From an uncultured bacterium (GTDB taxonomy: Bacteria > Cyanobacteriota > Vampirovibrionia > Gastranaerophilales > Gastranaerophilaceae): a stretch of 64,000 bases of DNA. Shown piece by piece: positions 53,251-62,504 of the stretch. How positions within the stretch are numbered: the stretch's first letter is position 1; every line of letters begins with the position of its first letter. The stretch covers positions 62,001 through 126,000 of the forward strand of contig CACWZA010000001.1 of assembly GCA_902765215.1 (NCBI GenBank), read 5' to 3'. Both the position numbers and the translations under genes were made by a program. Under the pieces are notes generated by a model. It did not search any database and had not been told where the DNA came from. It worked only from the letters and a program-made list of their open reading frames with translations.

Positions 53251-53462
53251 TAAAACAACCTTTCTATAGATTTAACCGTTTCGTAATCTGCACCCGCTTC
53301 CAGCAATTCTTCCGCCTTCAGCCCGAACAAAGTTATGAGATTTTCGGCATCTTCTTTCTTAGACAATTTTTCAACGGCAATTGATATTGCCTCATCTCTT
53401 GAAAGATTAGCAATTTGATTATGTTTCCCTAATACAATACTTCTTTTTTTAGATTTGCCCAC
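53250..53462 (-). CDS. Small helical protein, unknown
   Basis: 70 residues: MGKSKKRSIVLGKHNQIANL then SRDEAISIAVEKLSKKEDAE and a C-terminal ELLEAGADYETVKSIERLF helix. It looks entirely helical; no family recognised. It starts 3 bases after the nanK stop and its own stop overlaps the prenyltransferase start, so it is a real member of the operon nanE-nanK-this-UbiA. Confidence 0.65.
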   Translation of the reverse strand: MGKSKKRSIVLGKHNQIANLSRDEAISIAVEKLSKKEDAENLITLFGLKAEELLEAGADYETVKSIERLF

Positions 53463-53465
53463 TTA

Positions 53466-54332
53466 CTAATCCTCAAGTGCCAATAATGCCGCACCAATCA
53501 TGCCTGAATAGTTACCCGCACTACCCCTTTTAACTTTTGTAGGAGTAGTAACAATCTCGGCATTAACTTCTTCTTCAATCTTTTGAACATCAACAAACTG
53601 TGCCATTGAACCCGAAAGAACAAAGCAATCAGGATCAAAAATATTTGCCAAACCGATAATTCCCTGAGTAATATGGTTTTGCCATACATTAAAAATTTTA
53701 GTCATTTCAGGACAGCCGACCTTAACCCCGTCAATAACATCATAGGTTGTAATCTGACTGTTCCCGCTCAGTTCTTCCGCAGTGAGTTTTAAACCTGTAC
53801 CTGACGCGTAAGCTTCAAAACAGTCGTACGCGCCGCAGGTACATTGTCTGCGTTTATCAGGATACATTTTAAAATGCATTTCGCCTGCAGCACCCGATTT
53901 TCCCTTGAATAATTTTCCGTTTAAAATTATTCCGCCGCCAACACCAGTCCCGAGTGTCAACATTACAGCATTTGGACAGCCCTTTGATGAACCGATTTTA
54001 TATTCTGCCCACGCAGCAGCATTTGCATCGTTTTCTACAAAAACCTTCTTATCGGACAAACCCTGAAAATCTATATCTCTGTATCCTGCAGGTAAATTCC
54101 CCGTAGAACTTATAACCCTCGTATTTTCGTTATTGACAGCCCCTGCCGTTGCAAACGCAATAACATCAACATCAGGGTTATCGGATATTCCTTTTTTTAT
54201 AATATCTTTTATCCCATCAAGGGTTTGAGGAGTTGAATTTTTATTTATCTCACCCACAACATTACCGTTTTCATCAATAACCGTATAATAAATTTTTGTA
54301 CCGCCAATATCAAATGCTAACGCCTTTTTCAT
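53466..54332 (-). CDS. nanK: ROK-family sugar kinase, probably N-acetylmannosamine kinase
   Basis: 288 residues from ATG 54332, whose A is shared with the nanE stop (TAATG). KKALAFDIGGTKIYYTVIDE is the ATP-binding DIGGT motif; VENDANAAAWAEYKIG, LTLGTGVGGGIILNG and GAAGEMHFKMYPDKRRQCTC follow, with the ROK zinc cluster CTCGAYDCFEAYAS. The ROK family phosphorylates various sugars; the adjacent epimerase NanE points to N-acetylmannosamine. Together they would convert ManNAc to ManNAc-6-P and then GlcNAc-6-P. Confidence 0.88.
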   Translation of the reverse strand: MKKALAFDIGGTKIYYTVIDENGNVVGEINKNSTPQTLDGIKDIIKKGISDNPDVDVIAFATAGAVNNENTRVISSTGNLPAGYRDIDFQGLSDKKVFVENDANAAAWAEYKIGSSKGCPNAVMLTLGTGVGGGIILNGKLFKGKSGAAGEMHFKMYPDKRRQCTCGAYDCFEAYASGTGLKLTAEELSGNSQITTYDVIDGVKVGCPEMTKIFNVWQNHITQGIIGLANIFDPDCFVLSGSMAQFVDVQKIEEEVNAEIVTTPTKVKRGSAGNYSGMIGAALLALED

Positions 54333-55009
54333 TATTTGCACTCCTCAATAAACCTTTTTGTAATCAATTGCGGTCTTGTAATGGCAGAACCTATAACTAC
54401 ACAATGCGCTCCCAGTTCAAAAGCTTTCTTAACATGGGCAGGCTCCCAAATACGACCTTCCAATATAACAGGAATTTTTACCCTTCTTACAATATTTTTT
54501 AATAATTCATAATCAGGATCAGGGTTATCAGATAAAGATTCCTGTGTGTAACCTGACAGGGTTGTTGAAACAATATCCGCTCCTAATTTAGAGCAATTGA
54601 TTGCTTCTTCAAGAGTTGATATATCAGCCATAGCATATTTTTTTGCATCGTGAATTCTTTTAATAATTTCCTCTAAAGTGCAGCCGTTCGGTCTTGGTCT
54701 TGATGTACCGTCAAACGCGATAACATCTGCCCCTGCCTCAATCAACTCATCAACTTCTTTCAATGTCGGGGTAATATAAACTATTTCTTTCCAATTCGGA
54801 GGAAGTCCGTCAGGTTTAGTGAGCCCGATAACTTTTACCCCCAATTTTTTAGCGTTTCTCACATCCCGTCCGCCTGCGACTCTTAAGACTTCCGCACCTC
54901 CGTTTACAACAGACTGCATCATTGCAAGCATGCATTCCTCTTTATATAAAGGCTCATCAGGCATTGCCTGTGAAGAAACAACAATTTTATTTTTTAAAAA
55001 ATCAACCAT
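54332..55009 (-). CDS. nanE: N-acetylmannosamine-6-phosphate 2-epimerase NanE
   Basis: 225 residues, a TIM-barrel epimerase. KIVVSSQAMPDEPL, then VLRVAGGRDVRNAKKLGVKV, DVIAFDGTSRPRPNG, MADISTLEEAINCSKLGADI and TTLSGYTQ are all NanE hallmarks; Lys and Glu in the barrel are catalytic. The kinase gene overlaps its stop. No sialic-acid lyase (nanA) or transporter is in the window, so the sugar may come from another source or peptidoglycan/lipopolysaccharide recycling. Confidence 0.95.
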   Translation of the reverse strand: MVDFLKNKIVVSSQAMPDEPLYKEECMLAMMQSVVNGGAEVLRVAGGRDVRNAKKLGVKVIGLTKPDGLPPNWKEIVYITPTLKEVDELIEAGADVIAFDGTSRPRPNGCTLEEIIKRIHDAKKYAMADISTLEEAINCSKLGADIVSTTLSGYTQESLSDNPDPDYELLKNIVRRVKIPVILEGRIWEPAHVKKAFELGAHCVVIGSAITRPQLITKRFIEECK

Positions 55010-55023
55010 GTATTCATTCTAAC

Positions 55024-55062
55024 AAAAAAATAAAACAGGCTCAATAACTATCAAGCCTGTCT
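55024..55062 (-). terminator. Terminator after the proline-rich HEAT gene
   Basis: ACAGGCT (55035-55041) and AGCCTGT (55054-55060) pair and are followed on the minus strand by TTTATTTTTTT. Confidence 0.8.
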
Positions 55063-55112
55063 ATTGTAGAAAGGAAAGGTCTGCCTAATCAGCAGAACTG
55101 ATTGTTTCTGAT

Positions 55113-56090
55113 TTAAGCTTCAGCAGGTTTTTCCAAACTTGCTAATGCTTCTGTTGCTGCAGTTGCTACTGTTTCATCAGCATCAGATTGAGCAATTGAG
55201 TAAATTCTGCTTAAATCATCTTTATATTCAGGGCGTTGAATATATCTCAACGAATCAATAGCAGCGGTTCTGATTGCAGGGTTTGGATTTTCCTTCAATT
55301 CATTAACTACTTGTGCTGCTGCAGGTAAGTCAGTCAATGCAACTACGTTACCTGAACGTTTTTCGATTTCATCGCCGTAAGTTTTTTGTAAAATAGCCGT
55401 TGTGAACAATGCATATTCTTTATTTCTTTCTGCTTGTTCTAACGGAGTGATTGTATTAGCCAACTTCAATTCGTCTTCAGTTAATTGATAAGGAACTTCA
55501 ACGGTTGCAGGATCTTTTCCTTCTTGTTCTGCCTTAACGCGAACTGCATCGTTTTCTGCTGCCTTAGCTCTGAGTTCTAATTGTTGGTCTGTAGGGCCTG
55601 CCAATTTAGAAGAATCAACATTCATAATATCAATCAATTTGTTGAATACATCTTCCTGAACATAAGGAACTGCGTCAGCTTCATTTGTCATACCTTTTTT
55701 AGCAATTTCGTCCATTTGAAGAGCTTGCTTATCGAAATCCGGATCTGCTAAGTTAGCAACAACCTTGTCGATGTCTACTGTATCAGCAGCAGGTGCTTCA
55801 GGAGCTTTAGGTGCTGCAGGTGTTTCAACAGACGGAGCAGGAACTTCTGCTGCCGGTTGTTGTGGAGCAGGCTGCGGAGCCGGTTGAGGTGCTTGTGGTT
55901 GTGGCTGTGGTTGTGTTGGCACATTCACAGGCGGATAATAAACCGGGCCGTTTGCTGTCGGATAATCGTAAATAACCGATGGTTGTGGTGCATTAACGGT
56001 TGGTGTATCCATGTTGATTTGCACCGCGTTGTAACTCGGTGAATATACCGGTCTTGTTTGATTCACTTGGGGATTTGTATTAATACTCAT
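55113..56090 (-). CDS. Proline-rich protein with HEAT-like repeats
   Basis: 325 residues. The N-terminus contains PVYSPSYNAVQINMDTPT, which continues for 3 more identical residues and is shared with the 59-residue protein upstream (56193-56372). A Pro/Gln/Ala-rich region follows (about 45-100). The C-terminal 230 residues are helical with HEAT-like pairs (NPAIRTAAIDSLRYIQRPEY, DADETVATAATEALASLEKP). No signal peptide of the usual type is visible. It lies between a terminator and the small gene; downstream is nanE, upstream after the small gene is a FliI/SctN-type ATPase gene. A scaffolding or export-substrate role is a guess. Confidence 0.75.
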   Translation of the reverse strand: MSINTNPQVNQTRPVYSPSYNAVQINMDTPTVNAPQPSVIYDYPTANGPVYYPPVNVPTQPQPQPQAPQPAPQPAPQQPAAEVPAPSVETPAAPKAPEAPAADTVDIDKVVANLADPDFDKQALQMDEIAKKGMTNEADAVPYVQEDVFNKLIDIMNVDSSKLAGPTDQQLELRAKAAENDAVRVKAEQEGKDPATVEVPYQLTEDELKLANTITPLEQAERNKEYALFTTAILQKTYGDEIEKRSGNVVALTDLPAAAQVVNELKENPNPAIRTAAIDSLRYIQRPEYKDDLSRIYSIAQSDADETVATAATEALASLEKPAEA

Positions 56091-56192
56091 TACAATACCT
56101 TTCCTAACTAATTCTACAATTATTTAAAGATTTCTTTTTCCAATTAATTGCTACATGTTTTTTATAAACTTTACAAATGTTTATAATCTGGT

Positions 56193-56372
56193 TTATGCTG
56201 TCCATTCTTTTGTTGCCGTATCAGGGAGCTCAGGCATCATAGGAGCTGCGTTTACGGTTGGTGTGTCCATGTTTATCTGAACTGCGTTATAACTTGGGCT
56301 ATATACAGGCTGTTGTTGATAAACAGGAGCTTGTTGTTGAATGTTTGCGTTTGCTGCAATTGGTGCTGTCAT
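56193..56372 (-). CDS. Small protein sharing the conserved peptide
   Basis: 59 residues from ATG 56372; AGGA lies 9 bases upstream, and an ATG 6 bases earlier is too close to it. Gln/Ala-rich N-terminus (MTAPIAANANIQQQAPVYQQ), then the same 21-residue block as the neighbour, then a short acidic tail. The block is encoded with different synonymous codons in the two genes, so the peptide itself is conserved. Function unknown. A TTGACATG-type -35 box lies near 56510. Confidence 0.7.
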   Translation of the reverse strand: MTAPIAANANIQQQAPVYQQQPVYSPSYNAVQINMDTPTVNAAPMMPELPDTATKEWTA

Positions 56373-56577
56373 AATCATAAATCCTTTCACTACTATCTGG
56401 TGATAATAAATACCACTATCAATAATTGTAATACAGGTCAAAAAAAATTTTTGCTAAACAAGGGGGTGTTTGTTACAAAAATTAATAAACGCAATCACCC
56501 TAAAAGCATGTCAAACTCTTAAAAAGCAGGGTTTTAAACAACATGACACATAAAGTTTATATAGCAAATTTTATTGT

Positions 56578-57924
56578 TTATATTTCAATATTCGCCATCA
56601 TATCAACAAGTGTCTGGATAGTTGATTCCATGGTTACGCTGTCAGACGTTCGTTGTTGCAGGAACGCATTAATCTGAGGCATCATCTCTATCGCAATATC
56701 AAGCCGCGGGTTACTGCCGGGCTGATACATACCTACATCAATTAAGTCTTTATTTTCTCTGTATAAAGATAGCATGGCTCTCATCTTGCCAGCAGCAGAC
56801 TTGTGCTCAGGGGAAGCGATAGACGACATCAAACGCGAAATACTTCCCAAAACATCAATTGCAGGGTAGTGATTTGATTCGGCAACTTTTCTTGATAAGA
56901 AAATGTGACCGTCAACAATACCACGCACAATATCAACGATAGGATCCGAAATATCATCACCTTCCATAAGTACGGTATATAATGCGGTAATAGAACCTTT
57001 TGGACTGTTACCTGCACGCTCCAAAACCTTTTGAAGCCATGAGAAGATTGATGGCGGATAACCCTTCATTGTAGGCGGCTCGCCGAGTGAAAGCCCGACC
57101 TCACGGCCTGCCATAGCACAACGGGTAACCGTATCTGTCATCAAGAAAACTTTTTTACCTTTATCTCTGAAATATTCACAAACAGCAGTAGCCGCCAAAA
57201 GCGCTTTCTGTCTGATTAGTGGCGGCTGGTCACCCGTAGAACAAACAATAACGGACTTTCTCATGCCCTCAACCCCGAGTGAATCTTCAATAAATTCCTT
57301 AACCTCACGGCCACGTTCACCAATCAGGGCAACAACGTTAACATCTGCATCAGAGTTACGGGCAATCATACCAAGCAGGGTACTTTTACCTACCCCTGAA
57401 CCTGCAAACAAACCTAAACGCTGACCGCAGCCCATTGTCATACAGCCATCAATAGCACGAACACCTGTTGAAAACATTTCGGTAATAATAGGACGTTCAA
57501 ACGGCCCCGGAGGAGGGCCTTCAATATTTCGCCACAAAGCACCTTCCGTGTTCATTGGTTTGCCGTCTATAGGTTCCCCCATAGGGTTTATAAGCCTTCC
57601 TAATAAAAAATCACCAACAGGGATACATATAGGGCTTCCTGTGGTTTCAACAAGACTTCCCTGCCCGATACCTGCACCGTCTAAGAGCAAAAGCAACTGA
57701 GCAACTTCACCTTTAAATGCAGCAACCTCCGCAGGCTTTTTCTGACCGTCATTTGTTTCTATATAACACAAATCACCTATCTTCAGCCCCGGTAGTTTTA
57801 CCTCAACAGTCAGGCCCAACAGTTTTGATACAGTACCTTTAAATGAGTACAACTTAGTTGTATCAAGCTTGTTTTTCACCCTCTGTCTTATATTCTCTAC
57901 ATACTCTGCATAATTTGAAACCAT
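56578..57924 (-). CDS. FliI/SctN-type secretion ATPase
   Basis: 448 residues. The ATPase core is complete: GQRLGLFAGSGVGKSTLLGM (Walker A, about residue 165-184), VALIGERGREVKEF, VFLMTDTVTRCAMAGREVGL (Walker B and following), LGEPPTMKGYPPSIFSWLQK, and MEGDDISDPIVDIVRGIVDG. This order is typical of flagellar FliI and type III secretion SctN and not of the F-type beta subunit. No FliH, FliJ or other export-apparatus gene is nearby, so it is isolated. Whether it belongs to a flagellum or another export system is undecided. Confidence 0.9.
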   Translation of the reverse strand: MVSNYAEYVENIRQRVKNKLDTTKLYSFKGTVSKLLGLTVEVKLPGLKIGDLCYIETNDGQKKPAEVAAFKGEVAQLLLLLDGAGIGQGSLVETTGSPICIPVGDFLLGRLINPMGEPIDGKPMNTEGALWRNIEGPPPGPFERPIITEMFSTGVRAIDGCMTMGCGQRLGLFAGSGVGKSTLLGMIARNSDADVNVVALIGERGREVKEFIEDSLGVEGMRKSVIVCSTGDQPPLIRQKALLAATAVCEYFRDKGKKVFLMTDTVTRCAMAGREVGLSLGEPPTMKGYPPSIFSWLQKVLERAGNSPKGSITALYTVLMEGDDISDPIVDIVRGIVDGHIFLSRKVAESNHYPAIDVLGSISRLMSSIASPEHKSAAGKMRAMLSLYRENKDLIDVGMYQPGSNPRLDIAIEMMPQINAFLQQRTSDSVTMESTIQTLVDMMANIEI

Positions 57925-58040
57925 ATTAATATAGTATCACTTTTTCTATTATTGGCAATTTGTTAAATTATTTGGGATAAATAAAAAATATTCGGGTGAG
58001 GGTTAATTATAGATTTACCCCCCCCTAAATAATAATTTAC

Positions 58041-58068
58041 TTGCAAATAAATTTTCACCATATAGAAT
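58041..58068 (+). promoter_or_regulatory. Predicted rpsT promoter
   Basis: TTGCAA (58041-58046), 16-base spacer, TAGAAT (58063-58068), with the rpsT start about 80 bases downstream. The leader has a short GC-containing stretch but no clear S20-binding fold. Confidence 0.5.
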
Positions 58069-58148
58069 AATAGTACTCACATCCTCGTAACGAATATGCG
58101 AAGTCATTAATCGCAAACTTCGGTACAAATTTGAAAGGATAAACTAAA

Positions 58149-58415
58149 ATGGCAAACATTAAGTCAGCAAAGAAAAGAGTATTAATAGCAGAAGCTAACA
58201 GACAAAGAAATGTAGCTTGGAAATCTTCTATCAAGACTGCTGTTAAGAAAGTTCTTGAATTAGCAACAGGGAAAGATAAAGACGCATTAAATACTGCTTT
58301 ATCTAAAGTATACCAACTCTGCGACAAAGCAGTTTCAAAAGGTATCTTACACAAAAATACTGCTGCAAGAAAAAAATCAAGACTTGCTCTTGCTGTTAAA
58401 AAATTAGCAAAATAA
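58149..58415 (+). CDS. rpsT: Ribosomal protein S20
   Basis: 88 residues, the small helical-bundle protein that binds 16S rRNA. MANIKSAKKRVLIAEANRQR, KSSIKTAVKKVLELATGK and LHKNTAARKKSRLALAVKKL are the standard S20 features. AAAGGAT precedes the ATG. Monocistronic, with its own terminator. Confidence 0.98.
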   Translation: MANIKSAKKRVLIAEANRQRNVAWKSSIKTAVKKVLELATGKDKDALNTALSKVYQLCDKAVSKGILHKNTAARKKSRLALAVKKLAK

Positions 58416-58438
58416 TTTTTTAAAATTTGTTATTGATA

Positions 58439-58467
58439 AATCGGGGTACATAATTTGTATCCCGATT
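58439..58467 (+). terminator. rpsT terminator
   Basis: AATCGGG and CCCGATT arms enclosing TACA/TGTA, followed by TTATT. Confidence 0.8.
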
Positions 58468-58480
58468 TTATTATTCAATA

Positions 58481-58514
58481 AAAAACAGGGCGGTTATTTG
58501 ACCGCCCTGTTTTT
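58481..58514. terminator. Terminator at the end of clpC
   Basis: AAAAACAGGGCGGT and ACCGCCCTGTTTTT form a strong bidirectional hairpin directly after the clpC stop. Confidence 0.92.
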
Positions 58515-58529
58515 ATATTTATCTTCAAC

Positions 58530-61058
58530 CTACTCAGCTTCTGCAGGTTTTTCTTCTTCTTTTGGTTTTTCCTCTTTTGCCTTAGCAGATGCTTTTGCAG
58601 ATTTCTTTTCAAAGACAATCTTTTCGTCTTTGAGTTTCAATACAATTACATCGCCCGGTTCGTACGCGTTAGTCAGAATTTCTTCAGCGAGCTGATCTTC
58701 AATCTTGCGTTGGATTAATCGTCTTAACGGTCTTGCACCGTATGCTTCAGAATAACCGTCTTTAGCCAAGAAATCTTTTACTTCATCTGTAACCTCGATA
58801 GAAAGATCCCTTTCTGATAATCTCTTGAACAAGTCTTTCATCATCAAATCAACGATTTCTCTGATTTCTTCTTTTTGTAAGTGATTAAATACGATAATAT
58901 CGTCAATACGGTTAAGAAATTCAGGTCTAAATGCCTTCTTCAATTCTTCATTAACTGTATCTTTGAGTTTTTCGTACTTATCCTTATTAGCATTCTCAGC
59001 AGTTGTAAACCCAAGTTTACCCTGAGTTGTTATCATACTTGCACCAACATTTGATGTCATGATAATAACTGTGTTCTTGAAGTTAACATGACGACCTTTA
59101 GCATCAGTCAAACGACCATCATCAAGAATCTGCAACATGATGTTGAAGATATCAGGGTGCGCTTTTTCGATTTCGTCAAAGAGGATAACCGAATAAGGTT
59201 TCTTTCTGATAATTTCTGATAAGTGACCACCGTCATCATAACCGACATATCCCGGAGGAGAACCAATCAACTTAGCAGTTGAGTGTTTTTCCATAAATTC
59301 GGACATATCGACACGAACCATATTATCTTCCGAACCAAACATTGCTTCAGCCAATGCTTTAGCAAGCTCAGTTTTACCAACACCGGTAGGCCCGGAGAAG
59401 ATAAAACTACCTATTGGTCTGTTTGGAGCCTTCAAACCGACTCTTGCGCGTCTGATTGCCTTAGAAATAGCCGTAACAGCATCAGACTGACCGATTACAC
59501 GGTTATGGAGCGTTTCTTCAAGATGAAGTAATCTTTCACTTTCACCTTCTGTTAACTTAGTAACAGGAACACCCGTCATAACAGAAATAACTTCAGCAAC
59601 ATCTTCCTCGGTAACAACCGGCTTGTTTGCTTCGTTATCTTTCTTCCACTGTTCAGTTACTTCTCTGATTTTATCTTTCATATTTGCTTCATCATCGCGG
59701 AGAGATGATGCTTTTTCGAAATCCTGATTTCTGATTGCATCTTCTTTTTCCTTGATGATTGCCTTTAATTCTTTATCAAGCTCTCTGCCTTCAGGGCAAA
59801 GTGAACTAACTTTTAATCTAACCTTAGAACTTGCTTCATCGAGAACATCGATAGCCTTATCCGGTAAGAATCTGTCAGTTACATATTTTGATGAAAGTTT
59901 TGTTGCAGCAATAACCGCATCATCAGAAATAACAAGTCCGTGGTGTTCTTCATATTTGAACTTCAGACCTCTGATGATTTCAATTGTTTCATCAATAGTA
60001 GGTTCGTCAATTATAACTGACTGGAATCGTCTTTCGAGTGCAGAATCTTTTTCGATATACTTTCTGTATTCATCTAAAGTAGTTGCACCGATAACCTGAA
60101 TTTCACCTCTTGAAAGTGCAGGTTTTAAGATATTAGCGGCATCAATAGCCCCTTCTGCAGCACCTGCCCCAATAAGAGTGTGCATTTCATCGATTACTAG
60201 AATAACATTTCCGGATTGTCTGATTTCGTCCATAATCTTCTTAAGACGTTCTTCAAACTCACCTCTGTATTTTGTACCTGCAATCAATAAACCCATATCC
60301 AACTGGATAACTTTTTTGCCGTCCAAAATGTCAGGAACTTCACCGTTAACAATTCTAGTAGCAAGTCCTTCAGCAACCGCTGTTTTACCAACACCCGGTT
60401 CACCGAGTAAAACAGGGTTATTCTTTGTTCTTCTTGCAAGAATTTGGATAACTCTTTCAATTTCCTTATCACGACCGACAACAGGGTCTAATCTTTGTTC
60501 TGATGCAGCCAATGTCAAATCTGTACCATATTCATCAAGACTAGGGGTTTTTACCTTAGAAGAACTTGATGAAGATGATGAAGATGAACTACCGCTTGAA
60601 CTGCCTGCTGTTGCTGCTGATTTAGATTCACCAAGCATTTTAACAACATTAGTTCTGATTTTATTAAGGTCAACACCAAGGTTTTCAAGAACTCTTGCCG
60701 CTACACCTTCACCCTCACGGATAAGACCTAACAGTAAGTGTTCTGTACCGATATAGTTATGACCTAACTGTCTTGCTTCATCCCAAGACAACTCTAAAAC
60801 TCTTTTTGCTCTAGGGGTAAACGGTATTTCTACCGCTACAAAACCTGAACCTCGGCCAATAATCTTTTCAACTTCCACACGAGCATCTTTGAGGTTTACC
60901 CCCATTGATTTCAAAGTTTTTGCCGCTACACCGGTTCCTTCACCGATTAAGCCAAGCAAAACCTGCTCTGTGCCTACGAAGTTATGCCCGAGTCTGCGTG
61001 CTTCTTCTTGAGCAAGCATTATGACTTTAATAGCCTTTTCTGTAAAACGTTCGAACAT
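58530..61058 (-). CDS. clpC: AAA+ chaperone ClpC
   Basis: 842 residues. Two Clp_N repeats open it ([40 protein letters not shown]), then a Ser-rich linker ([18 protein letters not shown]). The first AAA+ domain has [18 protein letters not shown], a UvrB/C-type motif follows ([20 protein letters not shown]), and the second AAA+ domain has [40 protein letters not shown] and [20 protein letters not shown]. With ClpP it unfolds proteins for degradation. The C-terminal [15 protein letters not shown] tail is an acidic/Lys extension. Confidence 0.97.
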   Translation of the reverse strand: MFERFTEKAIKVIMLAQEEARRLGHNFVGTEQVLLGLIGEGTGVAAKTLKSMGVNLKDARVEVEKIIGRGSGFVAVEIPFTPRAKRVLELSWDEARQLGHNYIGTEHLLLGLIREGEGVAARVLENLGVDLNKIRTNVVKMLGESKSAATAGSSSGSSSSSSSSSSSKVKTPSLDEYGTDLTLAASEQRLDPVVGRDKEIERVIQILARRTKNNPVLLGEPGVGKTAVAEGLATRIVNGEVPDILDGKKVIQLDMGLLIAGTKYRGEFEERLKKIMDEIRQSGNVILVIDEMHTLIGAGAAEGAIDAANILKPALSRGEIQVIGATTLDEYRKYIEKDSALERRFQSVIIDEPTIDETIEIIRGLKFKYEEHHGLVISDDAVIAATKLSSKYVTDRFLPDKAIDVLDEASSKVRLKVSSLCPEGRELDKELKAIIKEKEDAIRNQDFEKASSLRDDEANMKDKIREVTEQWKKDNEANKPVVTEEDVAEVISVMTGVPVTKLTEGESERLLHLEETLHNRVIGQSDAVTAISKAIRRARVGLKAPNRPIGSFIFSGPTGVGKTELAKALAEAMFGSEDNMVRVDMSEFMEKHSTAKLIGSPPGYVGYDDGGHLSEIIRKKPYSVILFDEIEKAHPDIFNIMLQILDDGRLTDAKGRHVNFKNTVIIMTSNVGASMITTQGKLGFTTAENANKDKYEKLKDTVNEELKKAFRPEFLNRIDDIIVFNHLQKEEIREIVDLMMKDLFKRLSERDLSIEVTDEVKDFLAKDGYSEAYGARPLRRLIQRKIEDQLAEEILTNAYEPGDVIVLKLKDEKIVFEKKSAKASAKAKEEKPKEEEKPAEAE

Positions 61059-61147
61059 TACTCTCTCCTATTTATATGCATATAATTTTTATAACCCTAT
61101 CATACACAAAATAATCAAATATATCAAGTAGGTTGGGGAATTAATAA

Positions 61148-61870
61148 TTAAATTTCCAGCTTGATATAAATCGGCTGATAGGTCAGACTACATTTGCCGT
61201 TCGCGTTTATCGGATATTTTTCCTCAAAATTCTTAAGGTCTGATTTCGTCCAACGCGTGTCAGAAAGCGCATTTACGCCCGTATTTTTTATGTGTTTTAA
61301 CACATCTTTCGGAGTTTCAAACTCCAAAATTTCTGTCGTTTCCATAATAATATCAATTTTATAACCGAAAAACATTTCCTTTAATTCTGATACCGAGTAA
61401 TATTTGAGCGGGTTTGTCACAAATTGCGCCATCTCTTTAAAATTATCCTCGCCAAAAAGGGTAAAGACAAAACTCCCGCCACTTTTAAGAACAGGTTTTA
61501 TCTTTTCCATAAATTCCGACAACTCACCAACCCACTGCAAAGACGCATTTGAAATGATTAAATCATAGGTTTTGTCAGGATGAAAATCTTCAATATCACA
61601 ACATATAAAATTCACCTGCGGAGATATTTTTTTCAGATAACTCTCACATTCCAAAACCATATCGACGGCATCATAACTCTCAAACTCTGTACCGTTTACA
61701 AGTTCAGCAGTTACAAACCCCGTTCCGCAACCCAGCTCCAATATATTTTTGTAGTTCTTTTTTTCAAGCATAGAAACGAGTTCTTTTGCCATTTTTCGCT
61801 GAACAACGGCATTATCACAATATGTTGTTAAACTTTTTGAAAATCTCTTTTTAATTAAACTCTTTTGCAT
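61148..61870 (-). CDS. bioC: Malonyl-ACP O-methyltransferase BioC
   Basis: 240 residues, an S-adenosylmethionine methyltransferase: ILELGCGTGFVTAELVNGTE (motif I), YDLIISNASLQWVGELSEFM and LKSGGSFVFTLFGEDNFKEM are typical of BioC, which methylates malonyl-ACP to begin pimeloyl synthesis. N-terminus LIKKRFSKSLTTYCDNAVVQ also fits. Its ATG (61870) overlaps the bioG stop by 20 bases. Last of the three-gene set bioF-bioG-bioC. Confidence 0.9.
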   Translation of the reverse strand: MQKSLIKKRFSKSLTTYCDNAVVQRKMAKELVSMLEKKNYKNILELGCGTGFVTAELVNGTEFESYDAVDMVLECESYLKKISPQVNFICCDIEDFHPDKTYDLIISNASLQWVGELSEFMEKIKPVLKSGGSFVFTLFGEDNFKEMAQFVTNPLKYYSVSELKEMFFGYKIDIIMETTEILEFETPKDVLKHIKNTGVNALSDTRWTKSDLKNFEEKYPINANGKCSLTYQPIYIKLEI

Positions 61871-62504
61871 TATATATAAGCTCCGCCCATTTATTATATA
61901 ACAAAAACGGACAGTGCCCCGATGGGGTTACTACAACAGGAACATTATGCTCCTTCCAGAAATTCATTTGATTTTTTGTAGGAATGATAACATCTTTATC
62001 AGGAACTATGACCTTATCAAATTGCAGATTATTTTCATACCTGTAATCCTTCAGCTTTATAAGTTCTGATTTTTGGTTTTCCAAACTTCTTTTGGTTATA
62101 ACGACAGGGACATCTTTTCCTAAAAACATCCTTTTCACAAATTTTTCTGAAGATTTTTCATTAAATCCGTTGATTGTTAAATCATAAATTTTTGTAGGAA
62201 TCCCGTATTCATCATGAATAGGATACGGAGTACCGCAGACTGCAGTAATACTTTTTGCTCCGTCAACAATATTTTTAACCTCATTTACCCCTGCAATCAT
62301 AACCCCCATAGACCAACAGACGATGTGTTTTTCCGAATATCCGCCCAAATCAATATTCAAATCTAAGTCATTGTAATCATATAAAACGACAACATCATAC
62401 CCGTCTGTATCAAGGTGAGAAACGACATTCTCGTCCATACCCCAGCCGTTAAAAAATACGATTAACTTATCAGATTTATTAAAACTAAGCCATTTATATT
62501 TCAT
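61851..62504 (-). CDS. bioG: Pimeloyl-ACP methyl ester esterase BioG
   Basis: 217 residues, a DUF452 alpha/beta hydrolase. LIVFFNGWGMDENVVSHL at the N-terminus, CWSMGVMIAG with the nucleophile Ser in the elbow, and the C-terminal SGHCPFLLYNKWAELI with the catalytic His place it as BioG, which hydrolyses pimeloyl-ACP methyl ester. Overlaps bioF by 11 bases and bioC by 20, so all three are coupled. Confidence 0.9.
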   Translation of the reverse strand: MKYKWLSFNKSDKLIVFFNGWGMDENVVSHLDTDGYDVVVLYDYNDLDLNIDLGGYSEKHIVCWSMGVMIAGVNEVKNIVDGAKSITAVCGTPYPIHDEYGIPTKIYDLTINGFNEKSSEKFVKRMFLGKDVPVVITKRSLENQKSELIKLKDYRYENNLQFDKVIVPDKDVIIPTKNQMNFWKEHNVPVVVTPSGHCPFLLYNKWAELIYNAKEFN

